Shown: positions 9,451-19,966 of the stretch, in pieces
Numbering within the stretch: the first letter of the stretch is position 1
How the letters are laid out: each line of letters begins with the position of its first letter
From: Alishewanella jeotgali KCTC 22429
Lineage (GTDB): Bacteria; Pseudomonadota; Gammaproteobacteria; Enterobacterales; Alteromonadaceae
Direction: 5' to 3'
Assembly: GCF_000245735.1 (NCBI RefSeq)
Contig: NZ_AHTH01000011.1
Location: forward strand, 1-62,880
DNA length: 62,880 bases
Notes under the pieces: model-generated
What the model was told of the DNA's origin: nothing
Seen by the model: only the letters and a program-made list of their open reading frames with translations
The model's database searches: none
Program-made: the position numbers and the translations under genes

Positions 9451-11197
9451 TGTTTATCGTAGCCGGATCGACAATATACAGCCGCTGGCCAATGGACAGA
9501 CGGCTTTCTTCCGTCAGATTGTTCCAGGCCATAAAGCGTTCAAGGCGGATATTATAGCGGTATGAAATAGCAAACATAGTGTCGCCTTCCGCAACTTGAT
9601 GAAAATAATTATCCACTGGCTGCGCTGCGGCCAAACGCACCGGCGGCGCTGCCGGCTCAGGTGGCGCATCATTCGGGCCAAGGTAAATCTTTTGGCCTAC
9701 CCGCAGCCGGGATTGCTCGGTCAGATGGTTCCACTCCAACAGCCGTGGCAACAGAATATTATACTGCAGTGAAATACTGTGCAGCGATTCGCCGGCAGCG
9801 ACCAAATGCACCGGAACTTGCTGCGCCGCTTCGGCTGAAGTGTCGGCATAACTCAACTGCCTGCTGGCTGGCAGTCTGGCTGACAGCTCGCGGTTATCAG
9901 ACGCGCTCAGATTGGCGGTTGCGGTCTCTGCCGCGTTAGTCACCTCCAGCCCGGCAGCATTACTCTGTGGTTCCGTTGCGGTAACTGCTACGGCAGGTTC
10001 AGCCATGCTGCGCTGCGGTTCCGTTGCGGTAACTGCTACGGCAGGTTCGGCCGCGCTGCGCTGCGGTTCACTGGTTACTGCCGGCGTTAACTGGCGCTCT
10101 GCCGGTAAGCCTGTGCTGGGCGCCAGCGCTTGTACTTGCTGGCTTTGCTGATGCTGCTGATTTTGCAGGCTGCCAGCTATGGCTGAGGTCGAATGCGTTG
10201 GTCGCACTGTACTTGCCGCTACCGGTGTTGCCGGTGGCGGGCTGGCCGCTGCAGTTGCTGTTAACGCGTCTGGCTCAGCGGTTTTGCGCCGGATCCGCAG
10301 CTGCGGATTAGCCACAGGCTGGGTGGTATTCCTAGCTGCGGTAGCAGCATTTTGCGGCATAAAATCCGCCAGCAAATGCTGCTTATAGCGTTCACGCAGT
10401 TGCTCAAACTCGCTTTCCAATAAACGCTGTTGTAGCAATAGCCGGGCTTCGTTAGTGTCGATATACAGCGTCAGCAGTAACTGCTCCGCATGCTTCATAG
10501 TCGACAAATCGCCCTGTTTCTCTGAGACCAGATAATTGAGCAGAGTGCTGCGCGCAGAAACGCGGCCCAGACGCTGAATTCGTTGTAAGTCAGTTTTAGC
10601 TTCTGCCAGACTACCCATCGCATAATGCACCGAGGCACTGTTAATCAGGGCGCTGATGCGGGTACCGTTATGACTCAGCGACGAGGCCAGATAACCCTTC
10701 GCCCGCTCAAAACGATCCTGCTCTAACTGACAAAGTGCCAGGTTTTCATAGCTCTCAGCAACCCGGATATAACCCGGTTTAGCAATGGCTGCCAACAACA
10801 GCCGTTCGGCTTCATCATACTTGCCAATCTGGCACAGGAAAGCGCCGTAGTTGTTATACGCATCCGCATTATTGGCATCACGGGCGATGGCCTGTTTATA
10901 GGCATTTTCTGCCTGGGCATGCTCACCAACCGTCTGATAATAAAATGCCAGAGCGTTATACACCTCTGGCAAATTTGGCGCCATCGCGCGGGCACGTTCC
11001 AGATTAAACAACGCCTGAGTGCTATCACCACGACGCAAGTAATTTAAGCCCAGCGAAATACGGGTTTTAGCCGCTTCAGTGTTATCCACATTGCGCTGCG
11101 TGACCTGGCGATCATTCGCCACTATCGTATTCTCTGACACACAGCCAGAGAGGATAAACAATGCCGTCAGCGCGGTTACCACAGGAAGTTTCTGCAT
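9437..11197 (-). CDS. pilF: PilF/PilW-type TPR lipoprotein fused to two LysM domains
   Basis: A lipoprotein with lipobox LSGC (Cys19 from the ATG at 11197; a GTG two codons earlier is also possible). Residues about 40-280 form TPR repeats typical of PilF/PilW, the pilotin that helps the PilQ secretin assemble in the outer membrane. In place of the usual ending near 250 residues, this protein continues with a Pro/Ala/Gln/Thr-rich linker (about 290-455). It then has two LysM modules (about 463-506 and 531-575; WNHLTEQSRLRVGQKIYL and WNNLTEESRLSIGQRLYI). LysM normally binds peptidoglycan. The total is 586 residues, more than twice the classical family length. Part of the linker is an exact-period 16-residue repeat. 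Secretin and alignment genes pilM-Q lie 30 kb away in this window. Confidence 0.85.
   Translation of the reverse strand: MQKLPVVTALTALFILSGCVSENTIVANDRQVTQRNVDNTEAAKTRISLGLNYLRRGDSTQALFNLERARAMAPNLPEVYNALAFYYQTVGEHAQAENAYKQAIARDANNADAYNNYGAFLCQIGKYDEAERLLLAAIAKPGYIRVAESYENLALCQLEQDRFERAKGYLASSLSHNGTRISALINSASVHYAMGSLAEAKTDLQRIQRLGRVSARSTLLNYLVSEKQGDLSTMKHAEQLLLTLYIDTNEARLLLQQRLLESEFEQLRERYKQHLLADFMPQNAATAARNTTQPVANPQLRIRRKTAEPDALTATAAASPPPATPVAASTVRPTHSTSAIAGSLQNQQHQQSQQVQALAPSTGLPAERQLTPAVTSEPQRSAAEPAVAVTATEPQRSMAEPAVAVTATEPQSNAAGLEVTNAAETATANLSASDNRELSARLPASRQLSYADTSAEAAQQVPVHLVAAGESLHSISLQYNILLPRLLEWNHLTEQSRLRVGQKIYLGPNDAPPEPAAPPVRLAAAQPVDNYFHQVAEGDTMFAISYRYNIRLERFMAWNNLTEESRLSIGQRLYIVDPATINNDPE
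9967..10067. repeat. 48-bp in-frame tandem repeat in the pilF linker
   Basis: Two nearly identical 48-bp units, plus the beginning of a third, start with GGTTCCGTTGCGG at 9969 and 10017 and recur at 10065. They encode the 16-residue period EPQRSAAEPAVAVTAT. Being a multiple of three, copy-number change would lengthen or shorten the linker without a frameshift. Confidence 0.85.
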
Positions 11198-11220
11198 TAC
11201 CACTGGCCATCCATTTGTTG

Positions 11221-12348
11221 TTATTGCAGCACTTTTACCGCTATGTTCTCGCCTTTCTGCTGCTTTTTCAGTAAACGTTTCGTACGGTCGATGACATCAC
11301 CGACCAACTGTCCGCAGGCGGCATCGATATCATCGCCGCGGGTTTTACGTACCATAACAGTAAAACCGTAATCTTGTAAGACCTTGTTAAAGCGATCAAT
11401 CCGTGAATTACTGGATCTCTTATAAGGAGACCCTGGATACGGGTTGAACGGAATAAGATTAATCTTAGAGGGTGTATCTTTCAATGCTTTAGCAAGTTCA
11501 TGCGCCTGATCGGTGCTGTCATTGATGCCTTCCAGCATCACATACTCAACCGTGACTTTATCGTTAGCCTTAGAATGCTCAATATAGCGCCGTGAGGCCG
11601 CCAGAAACTCTTCCATCGGATACTTTTTATTTACCGGCACCAGTTCATCGCGCAGCGCATTATTCGGCGCATGCAACGAGATCGCCAAGGCGACATCAAT
11701 CTTTTCACGCAGTAAATCCAGGGCCGGTACCACACCTGAGGTACTGAGCGTGACCCGGCGCTTGGATAAGCCAAAGCCGAAGTCTTCCATCATCAGTTCC
11801 ATCGCCGGCACCACGTTGTTTAGATTGAGCAGAGGTTCACCCATGCCCATCATCACTACGTTAGTGACCGGTTTTTCACCGGTATCACCAAAACTGCCGA
11901 TAATCTGTGATACCCGCCACACCTGACCAATGATTTCTGAGACACTGAGGTTACGGTTAAAGCCTTGCTGCGCCGTAGAGCAGAAGGAACAGTCCAGCGC
12001 ACAACCGACCTGAGAAGACACACAAAGGGTACGACGATCTTTTTCCGGGATCCAGACGGTTTCCACCTCCTGACCGCCTTCCAGCGCCATCACAAACTTG
12101 ATGGTGCCATCGGCACTGTCCTGACGGGTGGCCACGACCGGCGCTTTAATCACGCAACGCGCCTTGAGCAGCTCACGGAGTTTTTTGTTGATATTGGTCA
12201 TTTTGTCGAAATCATCAACACAGTAGTGATAAATCCATTTCATCACCTGATCAGCACGGAATGGCTTCTCGCCAAGACTGACAAAGAACTCTTGCATTTG
12301 CGACCGGGTCAGGTCCAGCAAATTGACGACTTCGGGGGTGTTGCTCAT
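11221..12348 (-). CDS. rlmN: Dual-specificity 23S rRNA / tRNA (adenine-C2) methyltransferase RlmN
   Basis: A 375-residue radical-SAM enzyme that methylates A2503 of 23S rRNA and A37 of some tRNAs. The [4Fe-4S] cysteines are in CALDCSFC (Cys116, 120, 123), and the catalytic methyl-carrying Cys lies in [11 protein letters not shown] near the C-terminus. Motif GMGEPLLN is present. It is placed between ndk and pilF, the usual order in this part of the class. ATG start at 12348. Confidence 0.96.
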   Translation of the reverse strand: MSNTPEVVNLLDLTRSQMQEFFVSLGEKPFRADQVMKWIYHYCVDDFDKMTNINKKLRELLKARCVIKAPVVATRQDSADGTIKFVMALEGGQEVETVWIPEKDRRTLCVSSQVGCALDCSFCSTAQQGFNRNLSVSEIIGQVWRVSQIIGSFGDTGEKPVTNVVMMGMGEPLLNLNNVVPAMELMMEDFGFGLSKRRVTLSTSGVVPALDLLREKIDVALAISLHAPNNALRDELVPVNKKYPMEEFLAASRRYIEHSKANDKVTVEYVMLEGINDSTDQAHELAKALKDTPSKINLIPFNPYPGSPYKRSSNSRIDRFNKVLQDYGFTVMVRKTRGDDIDAACGQLVGDVIDRTKRLLKKQQKGENIAVKVLQ

Positions 12349-12408
12349 GCCAGTAAACTCCAGCTAACCAATATCAACAAAAAACTTTCTTCCTGCAGTG
12401 CTGAATGC

Positions 12409-12434
12409 ACTAAGGGGGCTGCTGCCCCCTTAGT
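12409..12434 (-). terminator. Hairpin after ndk, possible weak terminator
   Basis: ACTAAGGGGGC pairs with GCCCCCTTAGT around a 4-nt loop, starting 23 nt past the ndk stop. The U-rich run on the minus strand only appears about 25 nt later, so it may slow rather than stop transcription into rlmN. Confidence 0.5.
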
Positions 12435-12456
12435 CTCTTTGCAGACAGCTACCGGA

Positions 12457-12888
12457 TTAACGGGTACGGCTGCACAGCTCAGCGTCAGTGAAGAAGTAGG
12501 CAATTTCACGGGCCGCAGAAGCCGCTGCGTCTGAACCGTGAACCGCGTTCTCATCGATGCTGGCAGCGAAATCCGCACGTAAAGTACCAGCTAAAGCATC
12601 TTTCGGATTAGTAGCGCCCATGATTTCACGGTTCTTACGCACAGCGTCTTCACCTTCTAATACCTGTACCATTACCGGGCCAGACGTCATAAAAGATACC
12701 AGCGCGTTGAAGAATGGACGCTCTTTGTGCTCAGCGTAGAAACCTTCAGCCTGTTCCCGGCTTAAGTGTAACATCTTGGCGGCAACAATGCGCAGGCCAG
12801 CGGCTTCAAAGCGGCTGTAAATTGCGCCGATCAGGTTCTTCGCTACGGCATCCGGCTTCACGATAGAGAAAGTACGTTCTAAGGCCAT
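12457..12888 (-). CDS. ndk: Nucleoside diphosphate kinase
   Basis: A 143-residue enzyme that balances nucleoside triphosphate pools by phosphate transfer through a phospho-histidine. The active-site His lies in NAVHGSDA near residue 117, and the N-terminus [12 protein letters not shown] is the family signature. ATG at 12888 has AGGAG upstream. It follows fdx by 70 nt; no iscX gene fits in that gap. Confidence 0.97.
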   Translation of the reverse strand: MALERTFSIVKPDAVAKNLIGAIYSRFEAAGLRIVAAKMLHLSREQAEGFYAEHKERPFFNALVSFMTSGPVMVQVLEGEDAVRKNREIMGATNPKDALAGTLRADFAASIDENAVHGSDAAASAAREIAYFFTDAELCSRTR

Positions 12889-12958
12889 GTCAGGCTCCTG
12901 TAAGTCTAAAGGGTTAAAATTTTGGGCGGCAAAGTATACGCTAAATTCCGGAAAAAAC

Positions 12959-13297
12959 CTAATGCCCTTCGCTAACCATATTGACGGTGTATTTCGGAAT
13001 TTCCACCACTAAATCTTCGTCAGCCACAATGGCCTGACAGCCTAAGCGCGATTCTGGCTCTAAACCCCAGGCTTTATCCAGCATGTCATCTTCCAGCTCT
13101 TCGCTGGGCGTCAGCGAATAAAAGCCTTCACGAATAATCACGTGGCAGGTGGTGCAGGCACAGGATTTTTCGCAGGCATGTTCAATGGCAATACCGTTTT
13201 TCAGCGCCACATCGAGCACGGTTTCACCCGTTTTGGCATCCAGCGCAGCCCCTTCCGGGCACAGCTCAGGATGAGGTAAAAATACGATCTGGGGCAT
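12959..13297 (-). CDS. fdx: ISC-type [2Fe-2S] ferredoxin Fdx
   Basis: A 112-residue adrenodoxin-like ferredoxin that donates electrons in Fe-S cluster assembly. Cluster ligands are Cys42, Cys48, Cys51 and a fourth Cys in SRLGCQA near 87; an extra Cys46 is also present. It begins one nucleotide after the hscA stop, so the two are translationally coupled. It is the last isc gene here. Confidence 0.96.
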   Translation of the reverse strand: MPQIVFLPHPELCPEGAALDAKTGETVLDVALKNGIAIEHACEKSCACTTCHVIIREGFYSLTPSEELEDDMLDKAWGLEPESRLGCQAIVADEDLVVEIPKYTVNMVSEGH

Positions 13298-13298
13298 G

Positions 13299-15155
13299 TT
13301 AAACCTCGTCTACCTTGTGACCCTGCAGCGCCAACCGGATCGATTTATCCATCCGCCGCGCCGCAAAATCATCTGTTAATTGATTGGTGTGTTCGATTGC
13401 CGCTTTGATTGCCGCGGTATCGCCCTGTTGTTTCAATTCGGCCAGCTGGCGTAATGCATCACGGATGGTCGCCAGTTCATGCTCATTCAGTAAGGCGGCA
13501 TCGGTCGCCAGCGCGGCACTAACCGCTTCCAGCACCCGCTCCGCTTCGACTTGCTGCTCGCGCAACAAGCGCTGCTGCATATCCTGCCGCGCATACTGCA
13601 TCGAGCCGCTAATCATCTGCGCCACCTGATCATCGGTCAGGCCATAGGACGGTTTTACCTGAATACTGGCCTGGACGCCGGTTGATTTTTCCATCGCGCT
13701 GACGCTAAGCAGCCCATCGGCATCAACCTGAAAAGTAACACGAATATGGGCGCCACCGGCCGGCATCGGCGGAATGCCGCGCAGTTCAAAGCGGGCCAGT
13801 GAACGGCAATCTTCGACCAGCTCACGCTCACCCTGTACCACATGGATCGCCATCGCCGTCTGACCATCTTTAAAGGTGGTAAATTCCTGCGCCCGCGCCA
13901 CCGGGATCACGGTATTACGCGGGATAATTTTTTCGGTCAGGCCACCCATGGTTTCAATACCCAGCGACAGCGGGATCACATCCAGCAGCAGGGTTTCATT
14001 ATCGGCCTTATTGCCGACCAGCACATTGGCCTGAATGGCCGCACCAATAGCAACCACCTGATCCGGGTCAATTGAGGTTAACGGCTCAGAGCCAAAGAAG
14101 CTGGTCACTTGTTGACGTACCAGAGGTACCCGGGTTGAGCCGCCGACCAAGACCACTTTCAATACTTCATCGGCCGTTAAACCAGCATCGCGTAAACTCT
14201 GCCGGCAAGCGCGAATGGTTTGCTTAACCAGCGGGCTAATCAAATCTTCAAATTGCTGGCGACTGACACTGCCACTTAGCTGCTGGCCATCAGCACTAAA
14301 GCTGTAATCGGTGCTATCACTGTTGGTCAGGCGTTCTTTAATGGCTTTCGCCTGTTGCTGATACTGCCGACGAGCACTGGCCGACAGGTTGGGTTGATCG
14401 TGTTGTTGCTGCAACAAGGCTACCAACGCTTGATCAAAGTCATCGCCACCCAGCGCCGAATCACCACCGGTTGCCAGCACTTCAAACACGCCGCGCCGTA
14501 AGCGCAAAATCGAAATATCAAAGGTGCCACCGCCTAAATCATAGACAGCGATAATGCCTTCCTGCCCTGAGTCCAGGCCATAAGCCAGCGCTGCAGCTGT
14601 TGGCTCGTTTAACAAACGCAGCACATTCAGACCGGCCAGTTTGGCGGCATCTTTGGTAGCCTGGCGCTGGGCATCATCAAAATAGGCCGGCACGGTGATC
14701 ACCACCCCGTTTAACTCACCACCAAGGGTTTGACTGGCGGTATTGGCCAGGGTCGCCAGAATTTCTGCGGAGACTTCCACCGGGTTTTTCACTCCGGCAG
14801 CTGTTTCAATCGCTACCAGGCCGCTTTGTTCAATCAGCTGATAGGGGAGTTTTTCCGTTAGCGCCAGTGTTTCCTGATAGCCTTTACCCATCAGCCGTTT
14901 GACCGACACTATGGTATTTTCCGGATCACTGACGGCAGCCGCAACAGCGGCCGAACCGACGACCACCTGCTCGGCGCCATAGCGGACCACGGAAGGTACC
15001 ATCGCCTCACCCGCCTGATTCAGCAGTACCTTGGCTTCACCACTGCGTACTGTCGCCACCAGTGAATTGGTGGTCCCCAAATCAATACCGGCAGCCAATT
15101 TATGTTGATGCGGCGCCGCGCTCTGGCCCGGCTCGGCAATTTGTAATAACGCCAT
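13299..15155 (-). CDS. hscA: Fe-S chaperone HscA (specialised Hsp70)
   Basis: A 618-residue Hsp70 dedicated to releasing clusters from IscU. The ATPase domain begins [14 protein letters not shown] and contains [11 protein letters not shown] and the VGGSTRVP motif. The substrate-binding domain follows from about residue 390. Its partner HscB is encoded 7 nt upstream and its client motif LPPVK is intact in IscU here. Length matches the E. coli protein (616). Confidence 0.96.
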   Translation of the reverse strand: MALLQIAEPGQSAAPHQHKLAAGIDLGTTNSLVATVRSGEAKVLLNQAGEAMVPSVVRYGAEQVVVGSAAVAAAVSDPENTIVSVKRLMGKGYQETLALTEKLPYQLIEQSGLVAIETAAGVKNPVEVSAEILATLANTASQTLGGELNGVVITVPAYFDDAQRQATKDAAKLAGLNVLRLLNEPTAAALAYGLDSGQEGIIAVYDLGGGTFDISILRLRRGVFEVLATGGDSALGGDDFDQALVALLQQQHDQPNLSASARRQYQQQAKAIKERLTNSDSTDYSFSADGQQLSGSVSRQQFEDLISPLVKQTIRACRQSLRDAGLTADEVLKVVLVGGSTRVPLVRQQVTSFFGSEPLTSIDPDQVVAIGAAIQANVLVGNKADNETLLLDVIPLSLGIETMGGLTEKIIPRNTVIPVARAQEFTTFKDGQTAMAIHVVQGERELVEDCRSLARFELRGIPPMPAGGAHIRVTFQVDADGLLSVSAMEKSTGVQASIQVKPSYGLTDDQVAQMISGSMQYARQDMQQRLLREQQVEAERVLEAVSAALATDAALLNEHELATIRDALRQLAELKQQGDTAAIKAAIEHTNQLTDDFAARRMDKSIRLALQGHKVDEV

Positions 15156-15162
15156 AATGAAT

Positions 15163-15687
15163 TCAGTCTTGTAGTTGCTGTTCGATTAACTCCAGCTCTT
15201 GCTGCAGTTTGTAAAAGAATTTTAGCTTGCGAACCAGTTCGGCTGCCAGCTGATCTTGCGCCGCCGTGCCTGAGGCCAACGCCTGATGCAGTGCCCTTAG
15301 TAGCGCTTTGCGTTGCTGTTGCAGCTCTTGCTCGATGTCATACAGCGCCTGTTCGGGATCCGCTGCCGTAGCTAACTCGGCTAATTGTTCCCGCAGCTCC
15401 ATTTGTTGCATTAAAAACGCCGGATCAGTAAAGCTGCGCTGTTCATTACTTAGCTTAATGCCGCGCAGTGCCAGCATATGTTCAGCGCGTAACAACGGGT
15501 GTTTCAGGCTATGGTAAGCATCATTAATATTAGCCGTTTGCTGCACAGCGAGCAGCCGGTCCCGCTCGGAACCGGCGGCGTAGTTGTCCGGATGAAAACG
15601 CTTCTGCAGCGCCAGATAGCGTGAGCCGAGCTCAGCCAGATCCAGCTCGAACTGCTCGGGCAGATCAAACAACTGAAAATAGTTCAT
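15163..15687 (-). CDS. hscB: Fe-S co-chaperone HscB (J-domain)
   Basis: A 174-residue DnaJ-type co-chaperone that delivers IscU to HscA and stimulates its ATPase. The J-domain occupies about residues 1-72 with the HPD motif at 32-34 (RFHPDN). A C-terminal three-helix IscU-binding domain follows. It lies between iscA and hscA in the standard order. Confidence 0.95.
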   Translation of the reverse strand: MNYFQLFDLPEQFELDLAELGSRYLALQKRFHPDNYAAGSERDRLLAVQQTANINDAYHSLKHPLLRAEHMLALRGIKLSNEQRSFTDPAFLMQQMELREQLAELATAADPEQALYDIEQELQQQRKALLRALHQALASGTAAQDQLAAELVRKLKFFYKLQQELELIEQQLQD

Positions 15688-15705
15688 CTTACCTCAGTGC
15701 CTGAC

Positions 15706-16029
15706 TTATACCGTGAAGCTTTCGCCGCAACCGCACTCGCCGTTAACATTCGGATTATTGAATTTAAAGCCTTCGTTCAGCCCTTCTTTGACAAAGTCGA
15801 GCTGAGTACCATCGATATAGACCAGGCTTTTGCCATCGACCACCAGCTTCAGACCATGATCTTCGAATACCTGATCATCTTCATTCAGCTCATCCACAAA
15901 TTCCAGTACGTAAGCCAGACCAGAGCAACCGGTGGTTTTAACACCGACCCGCAGCCCGACACCCTTGCCCCGGTTTTGTAAAAAACTGCCGACCCGCTCA
16001 GCGGCAGCAGCTGTCATCGAAATTGCCAT
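15706..16029 (-). CDS. iscA: Fe-S carrier IscA
   Basis: A 107-residue A-type carrier that receives clusters from IscU and passes them to apo-proteins. The three conserved cysteines are present: Cys35 in TTGCSGL, and Cys99 and Cys101 in the C-terminal ECGCGESF. Only 6 nt separate it from iscU. Confidence 0.96.
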   Translation of the reverse strand: MAISMTAAAAERVGSFLQNRGKGVGLRVGVKTTGCSGLAYVLEFVDELNEDDQVFEDHGLKLVVDGKSLVYIDGTQLDFVKEGLNEGFKFNNPNVNGECGCGESFTV

Positions 16030-16035
16030 CTGGCC

Positions 16036-16419
16036 TTAGCCTCCGCGCTTTTGTTTGTAATCAGCAATAGCGGCTTTAATGGCGTCTTCAGCCAGGATCG
16101 AGCAGTGAATTTTTACCGGTGGCAACGCCAGCTCTTGCGCTATGTCGGTATTTTTAATCTGCTGGGCTTCGTCTAGTGTTTTGCCTTTCACCCATTCGGT
16201 TACCAGTGAACTGGAGGCAATAGCACTGCCACAACCATAGGTTTTAAACTTGGCATCTTCAATCACGCCCTGTTCGTTAACCTTAATTTGCAGCTTCATT
16301 ACATCACCGCAAGCGGGTGCGCCGACCATACCGGTGGCAACACTGGGATCGTCTTTAGCGAAAGAACCAACGTTACGTGGGTTTTCGTAGTGATCAATTA
16401 CTTTGTTACTGTATGCCAT
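16036..16419 (-). CDS. iscU: Fe-S scaffold IscU
   Basis: A 127-residue scaffold on which the cysteine desulfurase builds clusters. Ligands Cys37, Asp39, Cys63, His105 and Cys106 are all visible, and the HscA recognition motif LPPVK occupies 99-103. It follows iscS by 27 nt. Length and residues match E. coli IscU closely. Confidence 0.97.
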   Translation of the reverse strand: MAYSNKVIDHYENPRNVGSFAKDDPSVATGMVGAPACGDVMKLQIKVNEQGVIEDAKFKTYGCGSAIASSSLVTEWVKGKTLDEAQQIKNTDIAQELALPPVKIHCSILAEDAIKAAIADYKQKRGG

Positions 16420-16446
16420 GATAATTACCTCTCTGCTGGCGTGCGC

Positions 16447-17661
16447 TTAGTGAGCGACCCAGGCTACAGTGTTTAAATCAATACCGTCTTTGTACATATC
16501 CCACAGCGGCGACATTTCACGCAGCTTGGCGATGGCCTCATGTACAATCTTGATGGTGTGGTCGATCTGCTCTTCAGTAGTAAAACGGCCGATACTAAAA
16601 CGAATTGAACTATGCGCCAACTCATCTGACAGCCCCAAAGCCCGCAGCACATAAGATGGCTCTAAGCTGGCAGAGGTACAGGCAGAGCCTGAAGACACAG
16701 CGATATCTTTTAGCGCCATAATCAGCGACTCACCTTCAACATAGTTAAAGCTGACGTTGGTAATATTCGGTACCCGAGCCTTGGCATCACCGTTTAAAAA
16801 TACCTGTTCAATATCTTTAATGCCGTTCCACAAGCGGTCACGCAGTGCGGTGATACGCTGCTGCTCAGCGGCCATTTCTTCTTTGGCCAGGCGGAAGGCT
16901 TCTCCCATCGCAACGATTTGGTGTGTCGCTAGGGTGCCTGAACGCATACCACGCTCATGACCACCACCATGGGTTTGAGCTTCTAAACGAATACGTGGCT
17001 TACGACGCACGAACAAGGCGCCAATGCCTTTGGGACCATAGGTTTTATGGCCGGAAAACGACATCAAATCGACTTTCAGCTGCTGCAGATCAATCGCAAC
17101 CTTGCCGGTGGCCTGAGCGGCATCAACATGGAAAATAATGCCTTTGCTGCGACATAATTCCCCTATCGCCGCAACATCCTGCACCACGCCAATTTCATTA
17201 TTGACCATCATAATGCTGATCACAGTGGTATCCGAGCGCATCGCCTGTTCCAGCTTAGTCAGATCAACCAGACCATTGGCTTCGACGTCCAGATAAGTCA
17301 CGTCAAAGCCGTCACGCTCTAACTGGCGCATAGTATCCAATACGGCTTTATGCTCTGTTTTGACGGTGATCAGGTGTTTGCCTTTTTTATGGTAAAACTC
17401 GGCGGCACCTTTAATTGCCAGGTTATTAGACTCGGTCGCGCCTGAGGTGAACACAATTTCACGCGGATCCGCATTTACCAGCTCAGCAATTTGACTGCGG
17501 GCAATTTCTACCGCTTCTTCAGCCTGCCAGCCAAAACGATGCGAACGTGACGCCGGGTTACCAAACTGGCCGTCCATGGTCAGGAATTGCATCATTTTCT
17601 CCGCAACCCGTGGATCAACCGGGGTGGTCGCAGCATAGTCTAAATAAATGGGTAGCTTCAT
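16447..17661 (-). CDS. iscS: Cysteine desulfurase IscS
   Basis: A PLP enzyme of 404 residues that takes sulfur from cysteine for Fe-S clusters, thio-tRNA and other cofactors. The PLP lysine lies in [12 protein letters not shown] and the persulfide Cys in [14 protein letters not shown] chose ATG 17661: GGAG lies 8 nt upstream and the protein then starts [16 protein letters not shown] and has exactly the E. coli length. The frame is open 123 nt further upstream, but that extension overlaps iscR and is not family sequence. Confidence 0.97.
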   Translation of the reverse strand: MKLPIYLDYAATTPVDPRVAEKMMQFLTMDGQFGNPASRSHRFGWQAEEAVEIARSQIAELVNADPREIVFTSGATESNNLAIKGAAEFYHKKGKHLITVKTEHKAVLDTMRQLERDGFDVTYLDVEANGLVDLTKLEQAMRSDTTVISIMMVNNEIGVVQDVAAIGELCRSKGIIFHVDAAQATGKVAIDLQQLKVDLMSFSGHKTYGPKGIGALFVRRKPRIRLEAQTHGGGHERGMRSGTLATHQIVAMGEAFRLAKEEMAAEQQRITALRDRLWNGIKDIEQVFLNGDAKARVPNITNVSFNYVEGESLIMALKDIAVSSGSACTSASLEPSYVLRALGLSDELAHSSIRFSIGRFTTEEQIDHTIKIVHEAIAKLREMSPLWDMYKDGIDLNTVAWVAH

Positions 17662-17680
17662 TCTTGGCTCCGTGTTGCGC

Positions 17681-18160
17681 TTATAGCTGACAGCTGACTT
17701 CAATATCCGTTGCCGGATTCTTAACTTTACGGCTTTGTTGCAAAGCGGTTTGCCGCACTTCTTCCTGATTGACCAGCTCTTCAAGGCTGATATTGGTCAG
17801 GAAGTCTTCAATTCGATGGCTCAGATTGCTCCACAAGGTGTGGGTCAGACAGCGGGCACCGCCATGGCAATCTGATTTGCCCTGACAACGGGTGGCATCG
17901 ACCGACTCATCTACTGCCGCAATGACCGCAGAGACGGAAATCGCCGCCGCCGGCAGACCCAGTTGATAGCCACCACCCGGACCACGCACACTGCTGACTA
18001 GACCCTGCTTACGTAAGCGGGCAAATAATTGCTCAAGGTAAGACAAAGAAATACCTTGCCGCTCCGAGATATCAGCCAGGGGTACCGGGCCTTTTACCGC
18101 ATGTAGTGCCACATCAAGCATGGCGGTAACAGCATAGCGGCCTTTGGAGGTTAAACGCAT
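17681..18160 (-). CDS. iscR: Fe-S cluster-sensing regulator IscR
   Basis: A 159-residue Rrf2-family winged-helix repressor. It binds a [2Fe-2S] cluster through Cys92, Cys98, Cys104 and His107, all visible. The holo form represses the isc operon from type 1 sites, the apo form acts on type 2 sites. ATG 18160 has AGGAG 7 nt upstream and starts [16 protein letters not shown] as in the family; a longer frame adds 12 residues without support. It is the first gene of the isc operon, with two IscR boxes just upstream. Confidence 0.97.
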   Translation of the reverse strand: MRLTSKGRYAVTAMLDVALHAVKGPVPLADISERQGISLSYLEQLFARLRKQGLVSSVRGPGGGYQLGLPAAAISVSAVIAAVDESVDATRCQGKSDCHGGARCLTHTLWSNLSHRIEDFLTNISLEELVNQEEVRQTALQQSRKVKNPATDIEVSCQL

Positions 18161-18187
18161 AGTCAACTCCTGTTGCAGAATGCTGCT

Positions 18188-18244
18188 ATTGTACATTCCT
18201 GACTATTTTAGTCAAGTATAAACCTGACTAAAACAGTCAGGTAT
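18188..18244 (-). promoter_or_regulatory. isc operon promoter with two adjoining type 1 IscR boxes
   Basis: On the minus strand TTGACT (18215-18210) and TACAAT (18193-18188) are separated by 16 nt, a good sigma-70 promoter. Two 25-bp sites, 18195-18219 and 18220-18244, both contain GACT-N6-AGTC flanked by ATAC/GTAT-like arms, the type 1 IscR pattern. The proximal box contains the -35 and the spacer, so bound IscR would block RNA polymerase. The distal box directly abuts it and ends inside the cysE stop codon. This predicts repression by holo-IscR when clusters are plentiful. Confidence 0.88.
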
Positions 18245-19047
18245 TAGGCGCTGGCGCTCTCGTCTTCTTTACGCCGCTGTTCAGCGGCGCGTTGCTCTGC
18301 CAGCTTAAATTCGGCTTCATCAATCTTCACCTGCGGCAACTCAGAACAGACATTACCCCCTAGCTGATTGACGTTCTGACACAGCTCAGTCACTTTGTTA
18401 TCCAGAAAATGAATATGATCCAGCAAACTACCGATAGCATTGGCAACCGGATCCGGGTTATCAGCCGAGACCGCATAAGCATCAAAGCCAAATTTTTTCG
18501 CCATCTGCTGCCGCTGCGCTGAGGTTTCGGCATCGGCTTTCGCCACGATACGCCCCGGGATGCCAATAACGGTAGCACCGGCCGGCACATCTTTTACCAC
18601 CACTGCATTCGAGCCGATACGGGCATTTTCGCCAACATATAAAGGCCCCAGTACCTTGGCACCGGCACCAATGACCACCCCTTTCCCCAGGGTTGGATGG
18701 CGTTTGCCCGGGCTCCAACTGGTACCGCCCAGTGTCACGCCGTGATACAGGGTGCAGTCATCGCCAATTTCAGCGGTTTCCCCGATCACTACGCCCATAC
18801 CATGGTCGATAAAAAAACGCCGACCAATCCGCGCGCCGGGATGGATCTCCACCCCGGTTAACCAGCGGCCAATGGTACTTAGCCAGCGGGCCAGCCATTT
18901 CCAATTCGCCCGCCATAATTTATGACTCAGACGGTGTAGCCATATGGCATGTAAACCCGGATAGGTGGTTAATACCTCAAAAGTACTGCGCGCCGCCGGA
19001 TCGCGATCAAATACACTGCGAATATCTTCTTTGATACCGGAAAACAT
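18244..19047 (-). CDS. cysE: Serine O-acetyltransferase
   Basis: A 267-residue left-handed beta-helix acetyltransferase that makes O-acetylserine, the precursor of cysteine. It has the helical SATase N-terminus, hexapeptide repeats (about 65-180) and motifs [16 protein letters not shown] and HGVTLGG. The C-terminal tail is long and charged. It makes the substrate for cysteine, which IscS then uses, so its place between trmJ and iscR is functionally sensible. Its stop codon overlaps the distal IscR box. Confidence 0.94.
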   Translation of the reverse strand: MFSGIKEDIRSVFDRDPAARSTFEVLTTYPGLHAIWLHRLSHKLWRANWKWLARWLSTIGRWLTGVEIHPGARIGRRFFIDHGMGVVIGETAEIGDDCTLYHGVTLGGTSWSPGKRHPTLGKGVVIGAGAKVLGPLYVGENARIGSNAVVVKDVPAGATVIGIPGRIVAKADAETSAQRQQMAKKFGFDAYAVSADNPDPVANAIGSLLDHIHFLDNKVTELCQNVNQLGGNVCSELPQVKIDEAEFKLAEQRAAEQRRKEDESASA

Positions 19048-19052
19048 GCCAA

Positions 19053-19796
19053 TTACTCCTTATGAGTAGTCTGATCCACTTTTTCCAAGCGCAACATCGA
19101 GGTCAGGATACCGCGCAAAATATTATACTCAGCTTCTTCCGGTCGCGCCCGGGTGAATAACCGACGCAGCTTAGTCATCACCACCCCCGGATGCTGCTTA
19201 ATAATAAAGCCGGTATGCGTCAGAGCCGTTTCCAGATGCTGAAAGAAGTTTTCCATTTGTAACGAGGTCGGATAGGCAGTATGATCGGGCTCCGCTGTCG
19301 ACTCGCACGCTGCCAGATACGCCATCCGCACTTCGTAGCAGAAAATTTGTACCGCCATCGCCAGATTTAATGAGCTGTATTCCGGATTGGCCTCAATACA
19401 AACGTGGTAATTACAGAGCTGCAATTCTTCGTTGCTCAAACCATTACTTTCGCGGCCAAATACCAGCGCCACCGGTGCGGTCTTAGCTTGCTGCACGGCT
19501 TTGATACCGCATTCACGGCTGGATAACATCGGCCAGCTCAGGGTACGGGATCGGGCGCTGCTGCCTATCACCAGCGCACAATCAGCAATGGCTTGTTCCA
19601 GAGTGTCATAGGTTTGTGCCGCCGCCAGAATTTCACTGGCACCAGCCGCCAGCGCATAGGCCTGACCATCTGGTGCCGTCTTCGGCGCGACCAGACACAG
19701 CTGCGATAAGCCCATGGTTTTCATCGCCCGGGCGACCGAACCAATATTCCCGGTATGCGTCGTACCCACTAATACGACTTTAATCTGATCTAACAT
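19053..19796 (-). CDS. trmJ: tRNA (cytidine/uridine-2'-O-)-methyltransferase TrmJ
   Basis: A SPOUT-class methyltransferase of 247 residues that modifies the ribose at position 32 of several tRNAs. The N-terminus [20 protein letters not shown] and the knot motifs [15 protein letters not shown] and [12 protein letters not shown] are characteristic. It is followed by cysE after 5 nt. In many relatives suhB is divergent from trmJ, but here that place is taken by the exported methyltransferase gene. Confidence 0.94.
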   Translation of the reverse strand: MLDQIKVVLVGTTHTGNIGSVARAMKTMGLSQLCLVAPKTAPDGQAYALAAGASEILAAAQTYDTLEQAIADCALVIGSSARSRTLSWPMLSSRECGIKAVQQAKTAPVALVFGRESNGLSNEELQLCNYHVCIEANPEYSSLNLAMAVQIFCYEVRMAYLAACESTAEPDHTAYPTSLQMENFFQHLETALTHTGFIIKQHPGVVMTKLRRLFTRARPEEAEYNILRGILTSMLRLEKVDQTTHKE

Positions 19797-19966
19797 AGAG
19801 CGACCTGCACTAAAAAGGTCGGCTATTCTAACATAGCCAACAGGGGTTGTAGATTGAAATTTAGCAGTCTAGCCACCCAAACAATCAGAAGCAAGCCATT
19901 GCCAAAAGCCGCTGCATTTCGGCGGTTGCTTTGCTAAACTATCGCCACTTTTTGAAGGAGCTGTTG

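Noticed and set aside
11965..12534. 189-codon plus-strand open frame
   Set aside because: It runs antisense to rlmN and ndk, both well-conserved genes, and has no family features.
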